Positions 16,686-26,130 of a DNA stretch of 64,000 bases are shown one piece after another. Where the stretch lies: NCBI GenBank assembly GCA_019638455.1, contig JAHBTU010000002.1, positions 1,274,501-1,338,500 on the forward strand, read 5' to 3'. The first letter of the stretch is position 1. Every line of letters starts with the position of its first letter. The notes under the pieces were generated by a model that was not told the DNA's origin, made no database searches, and was given only the letters and a program-made list of their open reading frames with translations. Origin of the DNA: Saprospiraceae bacterium. Lineage in GTDB: Bacteria > Bacteroidota > Bacteroidia > Chitinophagales > Saprospiraceae. Position numbers and translations under genes: made by a program.

Positions 16686-17912
16686 TCACTCGTCTCTGAA
16701 TGGGTGTCGAGGCACCCATTCTTCCACTGGTTTGAGGTATTCGAGAATGGTGCCGGTGAATCTGTTGGTGAGGGGGTTTTGGTGTCGCAGATAGCACCAG
16801 AGTTGGTAGGGCACTGCTCCTATTGAGCTCTTTATTTCCAAGGCAGTGCGTGCGAATACGATGTCGCGGCATTGGCAGTCGAGGCCCAATTGTACCATGT
16901 CGTAGAGGCAGTTGAGGTACAGTTGGCGCTCATGGTTGAGTGTTTTGTCGTAGCCGAGGAAGTGGGCTTCGAGTTCGTCGCCGTTTTGAATGGTGGTGTA
17001 AAAAGCGATGATGCGCCCTGCTTCGTAGTAGGCAAACATTCTAAAATGGTCTGGCAGGTCGCGTTTGAGTGCCAAGAGGTATTGCTCGTTGAGGTCCACC
17101 ATGTTGAATCCTGCGTTTTTTGCCACCTCTTTGTAGAGGGCGTAGATGAGCGGCAGCTCGCGCTGTATTTCCAACAGCGTGAGTTCGCGCTTTTCCACGC
17201 CGTCGCGTTTTTTGAAAGCTCTTTTTGCCCGCGTCCGGTATTTGGTTGACATGGCGGCGAGGTAGCCATCGAAGTCTGGGAAGTTCAGGTGCAGCACCAT
17301 GTTGGGTTGAATGTCAAACTCGACAAAGCCTTTTTTTATCAGGGCACGGCGCTGTTCGAGGCGAGCCGAGGGGATGTCTTTCACGAGGATGACGGGCATT
17401 CGGGTGCCCTCGCGCCCCATGATGTCCACCACGTCGTCAAGTCCTTTTTCCAGCAGTTCAATGGCGGTTTTGGGCGCTATTTTTTGCTCGTTGAAATAGT
17501 AGCCGTGTTCGCCCGTCAGCAGCATGTTGCCGCAAATGAGGATGTCGGCTGCGGCTTTGCCGGCCACCCATCGTTTGAACCACTTGGCCAATCCGTTGAA
17601 GAAACAAGGGTCTTTGGTCTGTGCGCTGAGGTCTGCGATGTTGTCGTCGCCCTTGAAATACTTGATTTGGCAAATGGCCACGCCTACCGGTTCGTCGGCT
17701 CGGTAAAAAACGAGATAGCCAAACCGCATCCCCACGGGTGGGTTGGCTTCGAGAATGGAGAGGTACTTTCGCTGCAAAAAAAGGTCGTGAGCGGGAGCGG
17801 CGGCATCCCAGTCGCGCCCAGCGGCTTCTATGGAGCGAAAAAAACTGTAGCGGAGTCGTGTGGTTGGCGCGGTTTCGCCAGCAATTTGGACAGAGACAGA
17901 GGTGGCGCACAT
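16686..17912 (-). CDS. GNAT/FemAB-like acyltransferase of unknown substrate
   Basis: A 408-residue protein with the look of two tandem GNAT-like folds. The second half shows a Lys/Arg-rich YRTRAKRAFKKRDGVEKRELT followed by LYKEVAKNAGFNMVDL and FRMFAYYEAGRIIAFYTTIQNGDELEAHFLGYDKTLNHERQLYLNCLYDMVQ, the FemAB/peptidogalycan arrangement of substrate channel plus Val/Phe-rich core. FemAB-type enzymes transfer aminoacyl groups, but this one could equally acylate a polysaccharide or peptide. The start is uncertain: upstream in-frame codons overlap ppa, so I took MCATSVSVQ, 67 bases after the ppa stop. Confidence 0.65.
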   Translation of the reverse strand: MCATSVSVQIAGETAPTTRLRYSFFRSIEAAGRDWDAAAPAHDLFLQRKYLSILEANPPVGMRFGYLVFYRADEPVGVAICQIKYFKGDDNIADLSAQTKDPCFFNGLAKWFKRWVAGKAAADILICGNMLLTGEHGYYFNEQKIAPKTAIELLEKGLDDVVDIMGREGTRMPVILVKDIPSARLEQRRALIKKGFVEFDIQPNMVLHLNFPDFDGYLAAMSTKYRTRAKRAFKKRDGVEKRELTLLEIQRELPLIYALYKEVAKNAGFNMVDLNEQYLLALKRDLPDHFRMFAYYEAGRIIAFYTTIQNGDELEAHFLGYDKTLNHERQLYLNCLYDMVQLGLDCQCRDIVFARTALEIKSSIGAVPYQLWCYLRHQNPLTNRFTGTILEYLKPVEEWVPRHPFRDE

Positions 17913-17979
17913 GGCGGTTGGTGGCAAAGTGATTTGGTGCGGCAAAGAAAACGCCCAACCATCGAAATGGTTGCTCTCA

Positions 17980-18516
17980 TTAGACCAACTGCCATTTTTT
18001 AACTTCCGCGATGGCGGTATTTTCGTCGCCCCATCCCATGAGGAGCATGGTGCCAAGCCCGTCGTAGTGCAGGAAAAACTGTTCGATGATGTGGCGGGCG
18101 GCGCTGTATTCCATTTGAAATTCGCGCCAGTTGGTGGCACGGATGATGCGTAGGGAGGGTTCTGCGGGAACGGCCAAGACCTTATGGTCGAGTTCGCCCA
18201 AGTCTTTTAGCAACAGCAAGCCGATGGGGAGCACCTCGATGACGGCGCCAGTGGGCAGGTGTTCGCTCAGCACCAGCACGTCGAGCGGATCGCCGTCGCC
18301 GCCGATTGCCTTGTCCATGTGGGTGGAGGGGACGAAGCCGTAGTTTGTCGGATAGGGCAGAAAATCAACCTTGCGGTCGTGACTGTCGCGCACGTCGTTC
18401 TTGAATCGGTGGCTTTTTTTGTCGTATTCAAATTTGGTGTTCGTTCCGGCGGGTATTTCCACGACGGCGTTCAGAAGGCCGCTTTTGGAAAAAGCAGGCA
18501 ATGCAAGATAGTCCAT
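17980..18516 (-). CDS. ppa: Inorganic pyrophosphatase, family I
   Basis: A 178-residue soluble pyrophosphatase that hydrolyses PPi to drive biosynthesis. The family I residues are in place: EIPAGTNTKFEYDKKSHRF (Glu and Lys of the active site), YPTNYGFVPSTHMDKAIGGDGDPLDVLVLSE with the D-x-D-P-x-D metal motif (about 83-89), and GLLLLKDLGELDHKVLAVP. The ATG giving MDYLALPAFSK was chosen over a frame open 60 codons further up. It leads a probable operon with the GNAT/FemAB-like gene and diverges from the arsenosugar pair. Confidence 0.94.
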   Translation of the reverse strand: MDYLALPAFSKSGLLNAVVEIPAGTNTKFEYDKKSHRFKNDVRDSHDRKVDFLPYPTNYGFVPSTHMDKAIGGDGDPLDVLVLSEHLPTGAVIEVLPIGLLLLKDLGELDHKVLAVPAEPSLRIIRATNWREFQMEYSAARHIIEQFFLHYDGLGTMLLMGWGDENTAIAEVKKWQLV

Positions 18517-18701
18517 GAAGTTTTTTTCGATTGATGGTGATAGAAATGTCCTGACGAGAACAATTGCTCTCCAAAGCGCAAAAATCCAAGTCGCTGCGCA
18601 GAAATTGAACTTTATTTGCCCGCATAAAAATCCGAACGCAGCGGCAACTCGTATCTCTGCTTTGTGTTTCAAGAAACAACTCACTAACGCACACATTTTT
18701 T

Positions 18702-19040
18702 ATGTCAAAAAAGCACTATTTCGACCCCGAAGACCTCAAAAAATTCGGTAACATCGGCGAATGGCAAAAACCAATGGCGGACAAATTTTTCAGCTGGTAC
18801 GGCGAAGTCTTTAAGGAGGGCGCACTCACCGAGCGGGAAAAAGCACTCATCGCCCTTGCCGTGGCGCACACGGTGCAATGCCCTTACTGTATTGATGCTT
18901 ACACGACTGACTGTTTGGCAAAAGGCTCCGACGAGGAGCAAATGATGGAGGCCGTGCATGTGGCGGCGGCCATCCGCGCAGGGTCGAGCCTCGTGTTTTC
19001 GACGCAAATGATGAACCACGCCAAGGACATGACCATGTGA
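18702..19040 (+). CDS. Arsenosugar-associated CMD/AhpD-like protein
   Basis: A 112-residue protein of the carboxymuconolactone decarboxylase/AhpD fold. The redox motif CPYCIDAYTTDC (about 65-76) matches the C-x-x-C plus downstream Cys pattern of the peroxidase-like subgroup always found beside arsS. Context confirms this: arsS starts 50 bases downstream on the same strand. Its biochemical step in arsenosugar formation is unknown; a thiol-peroxidase or disulfide role is inferred from the CxxC. Confidence 0.85.
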   Translation: MSKKHYFDPEDLKKFGNIGEWQKPMADKFFSWYGEVFKEGALTEREKALIALAVAHTVQCPYCIDAYTTDCLAKGSDEEQMMEAVHVAAAIRAGSSLVFSTQMMNHAKDMTM

Positions 19041-19090
19041 CAGGGGTCGTGTAGCCATTCATTAGTCACGATTCCGCAATCACCTGTATC

Positions 19091-20161
19091 ATGGGCATCC
19101 ATCAACGAACAAAATCTTTGGCCTCGCGCCATAGCGACCTTGCCGACACTTTTTTTCAGCTAAAAGTGCTTAATGGCAAGGAAGCGACCGACGCGCGATT
19201 CCCGGCCTTTTCCGAAGTCATCAAACAAGCAAGCTTCCCCGACGGGAGGCTGCGGCCCACGCGCATCGAGATTTTTCAAGTCAACGTGGGCAAACTCTGC
19301 AACCAATCCTGCGCACACTGCCATGTGGATGCCGGGCCCGACCGAAAGGAGGAAAACATGAGCCGCGAAAATTTCGAGCGATGCCTCGACATCCTCGCTC
19401 GCTACGACATTCCAACGGTGGACATCACGGGCGGCGCGCCGGAATTGAACCCGCATTTTCGCTGGTTTGTGGCCGAGTGCCGAAAATTAGGCAAACACAT
19501 CATGGACCGCTGCAACCTGACGGTCGTCGTTTCCAACAAAAAACATCATGATTTGCCCGAATTTTTTGCTGAACACGGCGTGGAGGTCGTGTCGTCGCTG
19601 CCGCATTATTCCGCCTTGCGCACCGACGCGCAACGCGGCGACGGCGTGTTTGAGGATTCCATCAAGGCGATGCGGATGCTCAACGCCGTGGGCTACGGAA
19701 AAGAGGACACAGGGTTGAAATTCAATCTCGTCTATAACCCCACCGGCACTTTTTTGCCGGGCAATCAAGCAGCCTTAGAAGCGGAGTTCAAGCGTCAGCT
19801 CAAGCGCAAACACGACGTGGAGTTCAACCACCTTTTCGCTATCACAAATATGCCGATTAGCCGCTTCCTCGATTATTTGCTGGAAACGGGCAACTACGAG
19901 ACATATATGCAGACCCTGCTGGATGCCTTCAATCCCGCAGCGGTGGCGGGTGTCATGTGTCGCAACACGATTTCCGTCAGCTGGGATGGCTACCTCTACG
20001 ATTGCGACTTCAACCAAATGCTCGACCTGAAGGTGGCTGCCCCCAACCACCTCCGCGATTTTGATTTGGAGGCGCTGGAGCGCCGCGACATCGTGCTCAA
20101 TCAGCACTGTTTCGGATGCACCGCAGGCGCAGGCTCGAGTTGCGGGGGACAAGTGGCGTGA
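19091..20161 (+). CDS. arsS: Arsenosugar biosynthesis radical SAM protein ArsS
   Basis: A 356-residue radical SAM enzyme. The [4Fe-4S] motif is C70-NQS-C74-AH-C77 within VNVGKLCNQSCAHCHVDAGP, followed by TVDITGGAPELNPHF (SAM-binding GG motif). The C-terminal DUF3641 region shows NPTGTFLPGNQAALEAEFKRQL, and a Cys cluster ends the protein (MCRN, YDCDFNQ, QHCFGCTAGAGSSCGGQ), typical of ArsS. The enzyme is thought to act in arsenosugar assembly after arsenite methylation. No arsM, ars efflux or ArsR gene is visible nearby, so methylated arsenic must come from genes elsewhere. Confidence 0.92.
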   Translation: MGIHQRTKSLASRHSDLADTFFQLKVLNGKEATDARFPAFSEVIKQASFPDGRLRPTRIEIFQVNVGKLCNQSCAHCHVDAGPDRKEENMSRENFERCLDILARYDIPTVDITGGAPELNPHFRWFVAECRKLGKHIMDRCNLTVVVSNKKHHDLPEFFAEHGVEVVSSLPHYSALRTDAQRGDGVFEDSIKAMRMLNAVGYGKEDTGLKFNLVYNPTGTFLPGNQAALEAEFKRQLKRKHDVEFNHLFAITNMPISRFLDYLLETGNYETYMQTLLDAFNPAAVAGVMCRNTISVSWDGYLYDCDFNQMLDLKVAAPNHLRDFDLEALERRDIVLNQHCFGCTAGAGSSCGGQVA

Positions 20162-20187
20162 GGTGCGTGGCTAGGTAGGTATTCCAC

Positions 20188-20325
20188 AAAAGAAACGAGG
20201 CCGTCTCACAAGTTTGAATTTCGACAGGATTAACAAGATTTACAAGTTTTTTTACCCGAAAAAGGGCGCGAATCTTGTCAATCCTGTCAAACAAACATCA
20301 CTTATGAGACGGCTTCGTTTCTTTT
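20188..20325. repeat. GCCGTCTCA palindromic element, copy A2 (best-preserved)
   Basis: The two ends (20188-20213 and 20300-20325) are complementary over 26 bp with two mismatches, reading AAAAGAAACGARGCCGTCTC then AYAAGT inward. Inner sequences GACAGGATTAACAAGATT and AATCTTGTCAATCCTGTC also pair, so the 138-bp unit folds into a long hairpin. It lies between the convergent arsS and esterase genes. It has no coding capacity, which fits a MITE- or REP-like element. Confidence 0.8.
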
Positions 20326-20334
20326 GAGCCTCGT

Positions 20335-21756
20335 TTATTGACGTATCATCTTGGTTGTCACCCACTTTCCATCTTGTTTTTTCACTTTCACGAAGTAAAG
20401 CCCGGCGGGCAAGTTGCCTGTCCATACTGGCTCGCCACCGACGGCAATACTGTCGCGCCAAACCCGGCCATCGGAGCCAACTATTTGCAAGTCAACCCGT
20501 TCGCCCGTGGCTACGCCCGAAAGCCGCACCCAAGAGCCAGTGGGGTTGGGGAAAATTTCGATGGGCGCGTCTGGCTCGGCATTTGGCCCGCCCACAGCGC
20601 TTGCCGTGTTTTGAAACAGCCATTTGTAGGCATCTGGGAACTCGCGCCGCCAAAACCATTCGGAGTGCTGGCCGTCGGACACCACTGCGAAGAATTTTTC
20701 ATCGTTGAGGAAGCCCGCCGCCATCATTGAATCGGCCACCGCCTGCATATTCTGCGCGACGGAGACGGGTTCTTGGCCGCCCGCGAGAAAATAGACCCGC
20801 GCCTCGCCTTGTCGGGGATGCGCGGCCACATGATTGGCCGGGCTGTTGCCTCCAAACCAGAAAGCCGGCGAAAAAATGCCAGCCCGCGAAAAAACATCTT
20901 GTCGCTCGGAGAAGGCGTACATCGAAATCAGGCCACCCATACTGCTGCCCATTGTGCCGGTGGTGGTTCGGCCCGGCAGAGTGCGGTAGGTCGAGTCAAT
21001 GTGCGGTTTCAAGGTGTTGACGATAAAATCAACGTATTCATCGCCCTGACCGCCCGCATTGTACTGCACGTTCACCCATGGGGAATACTCGTTGAGGCGG
21101 TCAATGCCGCCGTTGTCAATGCCCACCACGATGCAGCCGTAGTCGCCTTGTTGGTGAAGGCTGTTGAGCGATTCGTCCACTTCCCATTCGCCAGAAAAGC
21201 TAGTGGCAGCATCGAAGAGGTTTTGGCCGTCGTGCATATAGAGCACCGGGTATTTCTTTGAGGTGGTGGCGTAGTCAGGTGGCAGGTAAAGCCAGATGCG
21301 GCGATAGCGATTCAGCTGCGGCATATAGAAGTTGTTGTCCATAATGGACACGTTGGGCGCTGCGGTCGAGTTGTTGCCGCCGAGGTCTTCCCAAGAGAGG
21401 ATGGTCAAGTCCAAAGTGGTGGGTTGGCCGTTGTAGTTGTGGACACGGTCGGGCAAAAAGCCGCCGTTGGCATTTCCTTCCACCGTCGTCCAGCTGCCGC
21501 GTGTGAATTTGAATTTCACTTCGCCCACAGGAGGTGTCAGCGTGATGCTGTATTGTCCGTTGCCAAGCGGCGTCAGGATTTTGGTCGCATCGCTGGGATT
21601 CCAGCCGTTGAAAGTGCCCACCGCGTGGATGTTTGCCCCTGGGGGAGTGTTCGTAGGGACGGAAATGACTTTCAGGGTAAGCTGGGCGTGAGTCATTTGC
21701 CAAGAACCATGAAGCGCGAGGAGCGAAAAGAAGACGAGACGAAATAGTTTTTGCAT
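20335..21756 (-). CDS. Secreted esterase with carbohydrate-binding and type IX sorting domains
   Basis: A 473-residue exported protein: signal peptide (about 1-24), a CBM48/CBM20-like starch-binding domain (about 26-110, VGTFNGWNPSDATKILTPLGNGQYSITLTPP), an esterase D/Fes-like alpha/beta hydrolase (about 140-390) with nucleophile Ser272 in GTMGSSMGG and a late His in DGQHSEWFW, and a type IX C-terminal sorting domain (about 396-473; EIFPNPTGSWVRL to GLYFVKVKKQDGKWVTTKMIRQ). It should be exported by the Sec system, then across the outer membrane by the Gld/Por machinery encoded at 24.9-30.9 kb. Substrate is unknown; acylated glycans are likely. Confidence 0.9.
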   Translation of the reverse strand: MQKLFRLVFFSLLALHGSWQMTHAQLTLKVISVPTNTPPGANIHAVGTFNGWNPSDATKILTPLGNGQYSITLTPPVGEVKFKFTRGSWTTVEGNANGGFLPDRVHNYNGQPTTLDLTILSWEDLGGNNSTAAPNVSIMDNNFYMPQLNRYRRIWLYLPPDYATTSKKYPVLYMHDGQNLFDAATSFSGEWEVDESLNSLHQQGDYGCIVVGIDNGGIDRLNEYSPWVNVQYNAGGQGDEYVDFIVNTLKPHIDSTYRTLPGRTTTGTMGSSMGGLISMYAFSERQDVFSRAGIFSPAFWFGGNSPANHVAAHPRQGEARVYFLAGGQEPVSVAQNMQAVADSMMAAGFLNDEKFFAVVSDGQHSEWFWRREFPDAYKWLFQNTASAVGGPNAEPDAPIEIFPNPTGSWVRLSGVATGERVDLQIVGSDGRVWRDSIAVGGEPVWTGNLPAGLYFVKVKKQDGKWVTTKMIRQ

Positions 21757-21860
21757 TTACCAATCGGTTTTTGTTAAAAGAAACATGAAATTCGGAACTT
21801 GGCGCAAAGTTCTGAAAAGTTTGCACGGTCGCGTTTCAAATCGTCGCAAGTATATCTCGT

Positions 21861-21955
21861 GCCGCCAAGTTTTGAGCATGGTCAAAAGTGCAATTCCTTT
21901 AAAATCAATAACATCGCTCATGGCTATCTGACAAGTCCAGGCGAATCAAGGCATA
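21861..21955 (+). repeat. Leader-like dispersed repeat upstream of the ElyC-like gene
   Basis: A roughly 95-bp copy of the family starting GCCGCCAAGTTTTGAGCATG and ending GCGAATCAAGGCATAA. It is the most diverged of the four copies. It reads in the same direction as the ElyC-like gene, whose ATG lies 71 bases further on. The CTGACA and CATAAC sequences near the end are spaced like a -35/-10 pair, which is only suggestive. Confidence 0.65.
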
Positions 21956-22026
21956 ACTCTTGAACGTTGCCTCGGCGCAGTTAAGGCGACAATTTGAAAC
22001 GCCCCTGTCTTCACCCAACTGCACTC

Positions 22027-22785
22027 ATGTTTTTTATTCTTTCAAAATTATTGGCCTTTCTGCTAAAACCCCTCAATTGGCTGGTTATGCTGGCGGTGAT
22101 GGGGCTTTGGGTAAAAAAACGAGCGCTGAAAAGGCGGATTATTCTGGCATTATTAATCGGTCTGTTGTTTTTCTCCAACCCGTGGCTGGTCAATCAGATG
22201 GCTCGAGCGTGGGAGACGGGGAAGCGAAGCCCAGCCGATATTGTTGAACCTTACGACATCGGGATTTTGCTCGGCGGCTTCGTCAATTTCAACGCGGAGA
22301 CGCCACCCGGTTTGCTGACCTTCCATCAAGCAGGCAATCGCCTCACCACCACGTTGTTGCTGTATGAGACAGGCAAGATTCGCCGCATCCTGATTACAGG
22401 CGGCGCGGGGCGGCTGATTGGCAAGGTGCCGGAAGAAGCGACCGCGACGCGCAAGTTTTTGATACAATGCGGGGTGCCCGATAGTGTTATTTTGGTGGAA
22501 AACAACGCTCGCAACACTCGCGAGAATGCGCTGTTTTCCAAAAACCTGATTGACCGCTTGGCCCCCGAAAGTCGCTGTCTGCTCATCACCTCGGCATGGC
22601 ACATACGGCGGGCAGAAATGTCTTTTCGGCAGGCGGGCCTTCCTTGCGACGTGTTTGCTGCCGATTTTTTGAGCGAATCGAGCCGGGGCAACTGGCTCGA
22701 CCAAATCGAGCCTGACTGGAAAGCACTGCTCAAGTGGGAATTATTGATAAAAGAATGGGTAGGCAGCCTCGCCTATCGCTTGTAG
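22027..22785 (+). CDS. YdcF/ElyC-family (DUF218) membrane protein
   Basis: A 252-residue protein with two N-terminal membrane helices (about 1-25 and 38-55) and a DUF218 domain: [50 protein letters not shown] and [21 protein letters not shown]. ElyC in E. coli influences peptidoglycan precursor metabolism and undecaprenyl-phosphate availability; relatives include vancomycin-sensitivity protein SanA. The ATG giving MFFILSKLL was preferred, since it begins directly with the first helix. It probably shares a transcript with the next gene, 13 bases downstream. Confidence 0.85.
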   Translation: MFFILSKLLAFLLKPLNWLVMLAVMGLWVKKRALKRRIILALLIGLLFFSNPWLVNQMARAWETGKRSPADIVEPYDIGILLGGFVNFNAETPPGLLTFHQAGNRLTTTLLLYETGKIRRILITGGAGRLIGKVPEEATATRKFLIQCGVPDSVILVENNARNTRENALFSKNLIDRLAPESRCLLITSAWHIRRAEMSFRQAGLPCDVFAADFLSESSRGNWLDQIEPDWKALLKWELLIKEWVGSLAYRL

Positions 22786-22798
22786 AAACGCATCTGAC

Positions 22799-24844
22799 AT
22801 GAATCGCCTTCAACACGAAACTTCCCCATACTTGCTCCAACACGCGCACAACCCGGTGGATTGGTATGCGTGGCGACCCGAAGCCTTCGAGCGAGCGCGA
22901 GCCGAACAGAAACCTATTTTAGTCAGCATCGGCTACAGCACCTGCCACTGGTGCCACGTCATGGAGCGCGAATCCTTTGAAAACGAGGACATTGCTTCCT
23001 TCATGAACGAGCATTTCATCAATATAAAAGTGGACCGAGAAGAGCGCCCCGACGTGGATGCGATTTACATGGAGGCTTGCCAAATACTTTCCGGCAGCGG
23101 CGGCTGGCCACTCAATTGCTTTCTGACCCCAGAGGGCAAACCCTTCTATGCGGGCACATATTTCCCGCCGCGTCCGGCGTTCAACCGCCCCTCGTGGCTC
23201 CAAGTGCTCCAACATTTGGCGGGGATATGGGAAACAAAACGCGAGGTTGCCTATGAACAGGCGGAAAAACTACTCGCCCACATCAGTCGCAACGACGATA
23301 TTTTTGTCCAAACGCTCGCCACTCCCTCGGCATCAAATGGGGCTGTGCCCCCGGCCTTCCAATTTTCCGACCTTGAAAACATCTACTACCAGATGCGCGA
23401 ACGTTTCGACCGCGTGGAAGGTGGTTTTGGCGGCGCTCCCAAATTTCCCTCCACCATGGCGATTCAGTATCTGCTCAACTACCACTATTTCACTGGCCAT
23501 CCAGAAGCGCTCGAGCACGCACAGCTGTCGTTGGACAAAATGATTCACGGTGGCATCTACGACCAAGTGGGTGGTGGTTTTGCCCGTTACGCCACCGATC
23601 GCGAGTGGCTTGTCCCGCATTTTGAAAAAATGCTTTACGACAACGCCCTGCTCATCTCCGTGCTGGCCGAGGCCTTCAAATTGACCTCGAAAGCACTCTA
23701 CCAAGAGACGATAGAGGAGACACTGGACTATGTGGCAAGAGAAATGACTTCGCCCGAAGGTGGCTTTTACGCCGCTCAAGACGCTGATTCCGAAGGTGTC
23801 GAGGGCAAGTTTTATGTTTGGGAAAAAGAGGAAATTGATTCGCTTCTTAAAGACGAGTCGCCGCTGTTTTGCGCGTTTTATGGCGTGACGGAGGATGGGA
23901 ATTGGGAAGAAAAAAACATTCTGTGGCGGCCTTCTTCGTTCGAGGAATTTGCCGAGGCCAATGGCTTGGGGGTGGAAGCGTTGAAAAAACGCCTGAAATC
24001 AGGAAGGGAAAAGCTTTTTGCGGCACGCTCGAAGCGGGTTTGGCCGGGCTTGGACAATAAAATTTTGCTGAGCTGGAACGCGCTCATGGTTTCGGGATAT
24101 GTGGCAGCGTTCGTCGCGTTGGGCCACGAGGAATACCGGAGTGCCGCGATTCGCAACGTTGATTTTTTGCTCAAAAACTACACGAACGAGCCGCTTGGGA
24201 GCCTTCGACATTCCACCGCTCAACGCGATGCCTTCTTGGAAGACTATGCCTACTTCATCGCCGCGCTGACGGATTTGTACCAAATCACCTTCGATGTCAA
24301 GTATTTGCAAATCGCCGAGAAATACACGGCGTATGTTTTGAGTTATTTCCACGACCCGGCGACTGGGCTGTTTTTCTTCACCGATTCAAACCAGTCGGAT
24401 ATCATTTTGAGAAAAAAAGACCTCTACGACAACGCAACGCCTTCTGGCAACAGCACCATGGCGCACAACCTCCAACGGCTCGGCATCTTGCTTGCTCACA
24501 GTGAATGGCGAACAAAGGCATCTGCCATGTTGCAAACCATGCACGACGCAGTGACTCGTTACCCCCTTTCATTCGAGCGTTGGGCAGCGGCCACTATGAA
24601 CGAGGTGTACCCGATGCACGAGATTGCGGTGGTGGGCGACAACGCGCAAGAAAAAGCCTTGAACATTCAGCGTGTCTTTTTGCCCAACAAAGTAATCGCT
24701 GCCAGCGCAACGCTCGACGACACGTTGCCCCTGCTCGCCGGAAAAATGGGCAACACGGAGTCGCTGATTTATGTCTGCCGCGATTTTGCTTGCCAACGAC
24801 CAGTGTCGGATATGAGCGAATTTCGCCAAATGGTGCGTCCGTGA
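22799..24844 (+). CDS. YyaL/SSP411-type thioredoxin-domain protein (DUF255)
   Basis: A 681-residue protein of the DUF255/YyaL/spermatogenesis-associated 20 family. The N-terminal thioredoxin-like domain has [24 protein letters not shown] and the redox motif [13 protein letters not shown] (about 50-62). The rest is an alpha-helical (alpha/alpha)6-type barrel resembling N-acylglucosamine 2-epimerases, with [23 protein letters not shown] and ENAxDSEGxEGKFYVW-like segments. It occurs in nearly all phyla without an assigned reaction. Full length for the family. It follows the ElyC-like gene closely. Confidence 0.9.
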   Translation: MNRLQHETSPYLLQHAHNPVDWYAWRPEAFERARAEQKPILVSIGYSTCHWCHVMERESFENEDIASFMNEHFINIKVDREERPDVDAIYMEACQILSGSGGWPLNCFLTPEGKPFYAGTYFPPRPAFNRPSWLQVLQHLAGIWETKREVAYEQAEKLLAHISRNDDIFVQTLATPSASNGAVPPAFQFSDLENIYYQMRERFDRVEGGFGGAPKFPSTMAIQYLLNYHYFTGHPEALEHAQLSLDKMIHGGIYDQVGGGFARYATDREWLVPHFEKMLYDNALLISVLAEAFKLTSKALYQETIEETLDYVAREMTSPEGGFYAAQDADSEGVEGKFYVWEKEEIDSLLKDESPLFCAFYGVTEDGNWEEKNILWRPSSFEEFAEANGLGVEALKKRLKSGREKLFAARSKRVWPGLDNKILLSWNALMVSGYVAAFVALGHEEYRSAAIRNVDFLLKNYTNEPLGSLRHSTAQRDAFLEDYAYFIAALTDLYQITFDVKYLQIAEKYTAYVLSYFHDPATGLFFFTDSNQSDIILRKKDLYDNATPSGNSTMAHNLQRLGILLAHSEWRTKASAMLQTMHDAVTRYPLSFERWAAATMNEVYPMHEIAVVGDNAQEKALNIQRVFLPNKVIAASATLDDTLPLLAGKMGNTESLIYVCRDFACQRPVSDMSEFRQMVRP

Positions 24845-24887
24845 TAAAAAACCCGTACTTTCACGCAGTCCTTAAACCGACAAAGGC

Positions 24888-25859
24888 ATGAAACGCTACT
24901 TTACACCTATATTATTATGGTATGCGGTTAGCTTGTCTGCTCAGCAGTTTCCGCAGTACAGCCTTTACATGCTCAATCCATACACATACAATCCAGCCTA
25001 CGCGGGTTTGGAAAACACCTTGGTGGCCAATGGGGCATATCGCCAGCAATGGTCAAGTCTCGAAGGAGCGCCTGTCACCGCGCACTTCAACGCGCATTTG
25101 CCCTTGTTCGTTATCAGCAGTGGGGTAGGCCTGAAAGTGGAGAACGACCTCATCGGCGCACATCGCACCACTTCGGCACTACTGAGCTACAATTATCAGA
25201 TGGAATTGAGCCGCACCGCACTGCTCTCCGTTGGACTTAGTGCTGGCTATATGCAGTACGCCCTTGATGGCACAAAACTCCGAGCGCCTGATGGGGTGTA
25301 CGAGCCTTTTGGCTTCAACCACAATGACCCCAATCTGCCGGAAGGCAAAGTCAACGCAGGAACGCCATTGTTGGAAGCAGGTGTTTTTCTGCAAATAAAA
25401 AGACTTCAAATGGGGGCATCCATGCAGCCTGCTTTTGCCCCCGTCTTGAGCGTCGCCGACAATAACAACCTCAAAATTGAGCCGAAGCAACATTACTTCT
25501 TTACTGCTGCCTACACCCTAGAGGCAGGAAGATATTTGGCGGTTCGGCCTTCGGCAGTGGTCAAAACAGATTTGGCGGAAACTCAGATGGAGATTTCTAC
25601 CGTTTTACAATGGAATGAAAATATATTTGCGGGCGCTTCGTTTAGGGGCTTTGGCAACAATGACCGAGATGCCGCGGTCGTTATAGCGGGTCTGAAGATT
25701 AACGAAAAGACTACTTTGGGCTATTCTTTCGATATCCCACTTTCCCCTTTAAGTGCAGCCAATCGGGGCAGTCATGAGCTGCTTTTGCGTTATAGTCTTG
25801 ATAAGCCAATTGGGGCAGGCAAACTCCCCCCAATCATTTACAACCCCCGTTTCCTTTGA
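24888..25859 (+). CDS. PorP/SprF-family type IX secretion outer-membrane protein
   Basis: A 323-residue protein with a signal peptide (ending LSAQQ) and the family's mature start QFPQYSLYMLNPYTYNPAYAGLEN, followed by barrel strands such as GVGLKVENDLIGAHRTTSALLSYNYQMEL and LGYSFDIPLSPLSAANRGSHELLLRYSLD. PorP/SprF proteins are 14-strand outer-membrane barrels that link to PorE/GldK-side components or help export specific cargo such as SprB. Its position directly upstream of gldKLMN matches the conserved porP-K-L-M-N order, so this is probably the core PorP copy. Confidence 0.9.
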   Translation: MKRYFTPILLWYAVSLSAQQFPQYSLYMLNPYTYNPAYAGLENTLVANGAYRQQWSSLEGAPVTAHFNAHLPLFVISSGVGLKVENDLIGAHRTTSALLSYNYQMELSRTALLSVGLSAGYMQYALDGTKLRAPDGVYEPFGFNHNDPNLPEGKVNAGTPLLEAGVFLQIKRLQMGASMQPAFAPVLSVADNNNLKIEPKQHYFFTAAYTLEAGRYLAVRPSAVVKTDLAETQMEISTVLQWNENIFAGASFRGFGNNDRDAAVVIAGLKINEKTTLGYSFDIPLSPLSAANRGSHELLLRYSLDKPIGAGKLPPIIYNPRFL

Positions 25860-26050
25860 GACAGAAAAAAGTTTCGGCACTGAATTTGCAAAGCGATGCG
25901 CCGCCGCGCAACAAATATTTGTTGGTGGCGACGAAAATTTGGTGTGTTTGTGCGTGTTAAAATAATCTGGCACAGATACGCTTAGTTGTTAAAAAATCGT
26001 TCGTCAGGGTCAAAAAACAGCAGTTGACCAATTTTATTTGGAATTGCTTG

Positions 26051-26079
26051 TTGCAAGAAATTTAATCTCTCTATCTTTA
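26051..26079 (+). promoter_or_regulatory. Candidate Bacteroidota-type promoter for gldK
   Basis: TTG at 26051 and TATCTTTA at 26072 are separated by 18 bases, close to the Bacteroidota sigma-factor consensus TTG-N(17-19)-TAnnTTTG. The predicted start site is roughly 45 bases upstream of the gldK ATG. Similarity is partial at the last base of the -7 box. Confidence 0.4.
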
Positions 26080-26130
26080 CGACCACTTTTTCCAAACCGA
26101 ACATTTAAGTTGGATAACACGGGTGTTAAC

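Noticed and set aside
17913..18140. N-terminal extension of the GNAT/FemAB-like protein
   Set aside because: These codons overlap the conserved 3' end of ppa in another frame and are Thr/Ser/Pro-rich, unlike the downstream protein.
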